A DNA stretch of 6,724 nt, taken from NCBI GenBank assembly GCA_964244955.1, contig CAXTKQ010000157.1, positions 1 through 6,724 on the forward strand. The letters run 5' to 3'. The stretch comes from Mucilaginibacter_A sp964244955. GTDB taxonomy: Bacteria > Bacteroidota > Bacteroidia > Sphingobacteriales > Sphingobacteriaceae. How positions within the stretch are numbered: position 1 is the first letter of the stretch; each line of letters starts with the position of its first letter. Shown here piece by piece: positions 5,777 through 6,724 of the stretch. The position numbers were made by a program, and so were the translations under genes. Below the pieces are notes generated by a model. It was not told the origin of the DNA. It saw only the letters and a list, made by a program, of their open reading frames with translations, and did no database searches.

Positions 5777-5792
5777 TCCACAAGTACATTTA
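5763..5792 (+). promoter_or_regulatory. Weak candidate promoter for the CAP-domain gene
   Basis: TACATTTA (5785-5792) fits the -7 consensus TAnnTTTG except for the last base. The expected -33 position 19 bases upstream reads TTC (5763-5765) instead of TTG and lies inside the end of dlgD. This is an imperfect match by eye; the CAP gene could equally be read through from dlgD. Confidence 0.2.
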
Positions 5793-5841
5793 AACTATTT
5801 TCTGCGTTTCTCATCCAATTCAAAATTGTGATGCCAAAAGC

Positions 5842-6378
5842 ATGAAACCTTTTCAATTAAAATTCCTGTTGGTTCTTCCGCTGTTTTTTTGCGCTTCTTT
5901 TGTTCGGGACAATGCTTCTTTTACCGGCAAAAATTTCAGTTTTAAAGCCGAGGTTTTGCAGCGGATAAACCAAATCAGGGCGCGCGGCTGCAATTGCGGT
6001 ACAACTTATATGCCGCCGGTTGCGCCTTTGGTTTGGAACGATCAACTGGCTTTTGCCGCTGCTGCACATGCGCAGGATATGGTCAACAACAATTATTTTA
6101 GCCACGAAAGCCGGAATGGCGACCACATCCAGCAACGGTTTGAAAAAGCCGGTTACACGCCTGCCGGTTTTCAGCGTTATATGATTGGCGAAAATATTGC
6201 CGCCGGGCAGCAATCCATCGAACAGGTAAACCGGGAACTGTTTAAAAGCGAAAAGCATTGCAAAAACCTGATGAACCCGGCTTTTAAAGAAGTTGGCGCT
6301 TACGTGTACAACTATTATTGGGTGGAAGATTTTGGCGGACGTTATCCTTTTTCCAGCAACAATTTTACTTCGCGTTAG
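5842..6378 (+). CDS. Exported CAP-domain (SCP/PR1-like, YkwD-type) protein
   Basis: Secreted CAP-superfamily protein of 178 residues; bacterial members are envelope or extracellular proteins whose biochemical role is mostly unknown. Residues 1 to about 20 form a signal peptide (KFLLVLPLFFCASF); Cys17 lacks a proper lipobox because Phe precedes it, so a lipoprotein is unlikely. The CAP fold runs from EVLQRINQIRARG (about 37) to the end. The cavity residues expected in the family are His88 (YFSHES), Glu117 (IGENIAAG) and His139 (SEKHCKNLMNP), with Glu132 a possible fourth. Cys50 and Cys52 (GCNCG) and Cys140 recur in Bacteroidota homologues as I remember them and may form a disulfide. The usual W-x-x-S-x-GHC segment reads F-K-S-E-K-HC here. 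A possible out-of-frame ATG at 5831 is not used. The gene converges on an alcohol dehydrogenase gene. Confidence 0.92.
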   Translation: MKPFQLKFLLVLPLFFCASFVRDNASFTGKNFSFKAEVLQRINQIRARGCNCGTTYMPPVAPLVWNDQLAFAAAAHAQDMVNNNYFSHESRNGDHIQQRFEKAGYTPAGFQRYMIGENIAAGQQSIEQVNRELFKSEKHCKNLMNPAFKEVGAYVYNYYWVEDFGGRYPFSSNNFTSR

Positions 6379-6381
6379 CCG

Positions 6382-6427
6382 AAGTTTTGATACTGTTTTT
6401 ATGCCGATAAAAACAGTATCAAAGCTT
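6382..6427. terminator. Bidirectional palindromic terminator between convergent genes
   Basis: TTTGATACTGTTTTTAT (6386-6402) pairs perfectly over 17 bases with ATAAAAACAGTATCAAA (6407-6423) around the loop GCCG. After one G-T wobble, AAG (6382-6384) and CTT (6425-6427) extend the stem. It starts 3 bases after the CAP stop codon and reaches into the minus-strand stop codon (6426-6428), so it can serve both transcripts. The inner 14-base arm is shared with the palindrome at 3665-3704. Confidence 0.8.
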
Positions 6428-6724
6428 ACCACATCAAATCTAGCAACGCTTCGTAATCTTTGTTGGCCATTTTGTAATTGCTTACTGAAATTTTATTTTT
6501 TTGGAAGCTTTGCAGGATGTTTTGCTTTTGTGAGAAATCAATTCCTGCTTCGGAAAGCTTGACGGGAACATCAATGCAGCGGTAAAAATCCTGCATCTTC
6601 TGCACAAACGTATTCACCGTAAAATCCGAATCCACGTTTTCCAAACCAAAAACATGCTTCGCCAAAAACTTGATCCGGTTTAAATATCGGTACTGGTGAT
6701 ACTTCAGCCAGGCACATAAAACAA
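6426..6724 (-). CDS. Iron-containing alcohol dehydrogenase (YqhD/BDH type), C-terminal part
   Basis: Only the last 98 codons are in the window; the minus-strand frame is open to the edge, so the start lies beyond it. The TTG at 6663-6665 is internal, since VLCAWLKYHQYRYLNRIKFL is encoded upstream of it in frame. The visible part matches from memory the C-terminal helical domain of NADPH-dependent YqhD and clostridial butanol dehydrogenases: VLCAWLKY (family VxPAWxKY), RIKFLAKHVFGL, FVQKMQDFYRCIDVPVKLSE (family FFxxLGVPTHLSD), then AGID and a closing DYEALLDLMW. The metal ligands and nucleotide fold lie outside the window, so metal and cofactor cannot be checked. Such enzymes reduce short-chain and toxic aldehydes using Fe or Zn. 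It is convergent with the CAP gene, and its stop codon lies inside the base of the shared palindrome. Confidence 0.85.
   Translation of the reverse strand, partial: VLCAWLKYHQYRYLNRIKFLAKHVFGLENVDSDFTVNTFVQKMQDFYRCIDVPVKLSEAGIDFSQKQNILQSFQKNKISVSNYKMANKDYEALLDLMW

Noticed and set aside
5857..6432. Minus-strand open frame of 191 codons opposite the CAP gene
   Set aside because: The plus-strand frame has a signal peptide and CAP motifs. The antisense frame shows no family features and runs through the shared terminator.
6293..6562. Plus-strand frame of 89 codons across the CAP 3' end
   Set aside because: It overlaps the CAP gene, passes through the palindrome and lies antisense to the alcohol dehydrogenase C-terminus.
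1..6724. tRNA genes, CRISPR arrays, insertion sequences or a defence system
   Set aside because: No cloverleaf, no regularly spaced repeats, no transposase or integrase and no immune-type gene is visible on either strand.

Overview
The window looks like chromosome of a Bacteroidota bacterium, most likely family Sphingobacteriaceae (Mucilaginibacter/Pedobacter-like). The pointers are a moderately AT-rich genome, start sites without Shine-Dalgarno sequences, a TAnnTTTG-type -7 promoter element, and IF3, bL35 and bL20 sequences of the kind I associate with that group. The genus is inference from memory of the families, not a search.

Layout. Positions 1-2939 hold a translation block in one orientation: thrS (5' end cut off by the window), infC, rpmI and rplT, closed by a strong intrinsic terminator. 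infC starts with TTG one base after the thrS stop, and no usable ATG exists. Next comes a single-gene unit for a 1-Cys peroxiredoxin (3015-3650), ending in a long perfect palindrome. A secreted DUF6624-type protein (3750-4346) follows, visibly more AT-rich than its neighbours, then a CspA-family cold-shock protein (4464-4661) with its own leader and terminator. A DlgD/YiaK-type 2,3-diketo-L-gulonate reductase (4793-5776) is preceded by a 26-bp dyad, and a secreted CAP-domain protein (5842-6378) comes after it. The right edge holds the C-terminal 98 codons of an iron-containing alcohol dehydrogenase of the YqhD/butanol dehydrogenase type, on the minus strand and convergent with the CAP gene.

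How the genes relate. The first four genes form a conserved translation operon (tRNA charging, initiation, two 50S proteins). The others look like independent housekeeping or accessory units: peroxide detoxification, RNA chaperoning, sugar-acid metabolism and an envelope protein. No mobile element, CRISPR array, tRNA, rRNA or defence locus is visible, and no gap between genes exceeds 300 bases.

The most unusual non-coding signal is a pair of long palindromes (3665-3704 and 6386-6423). They share a 14-nt arm, GATRCTGTTTTTAT, a tetraloop and a compensated base-pair change, and two unpaired half-copies lie at the 3' end of the DUF6624 gene. This suggests a dispersed repeat family that serves as a transcription terminator. 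I see no clear new multi-gene system here.
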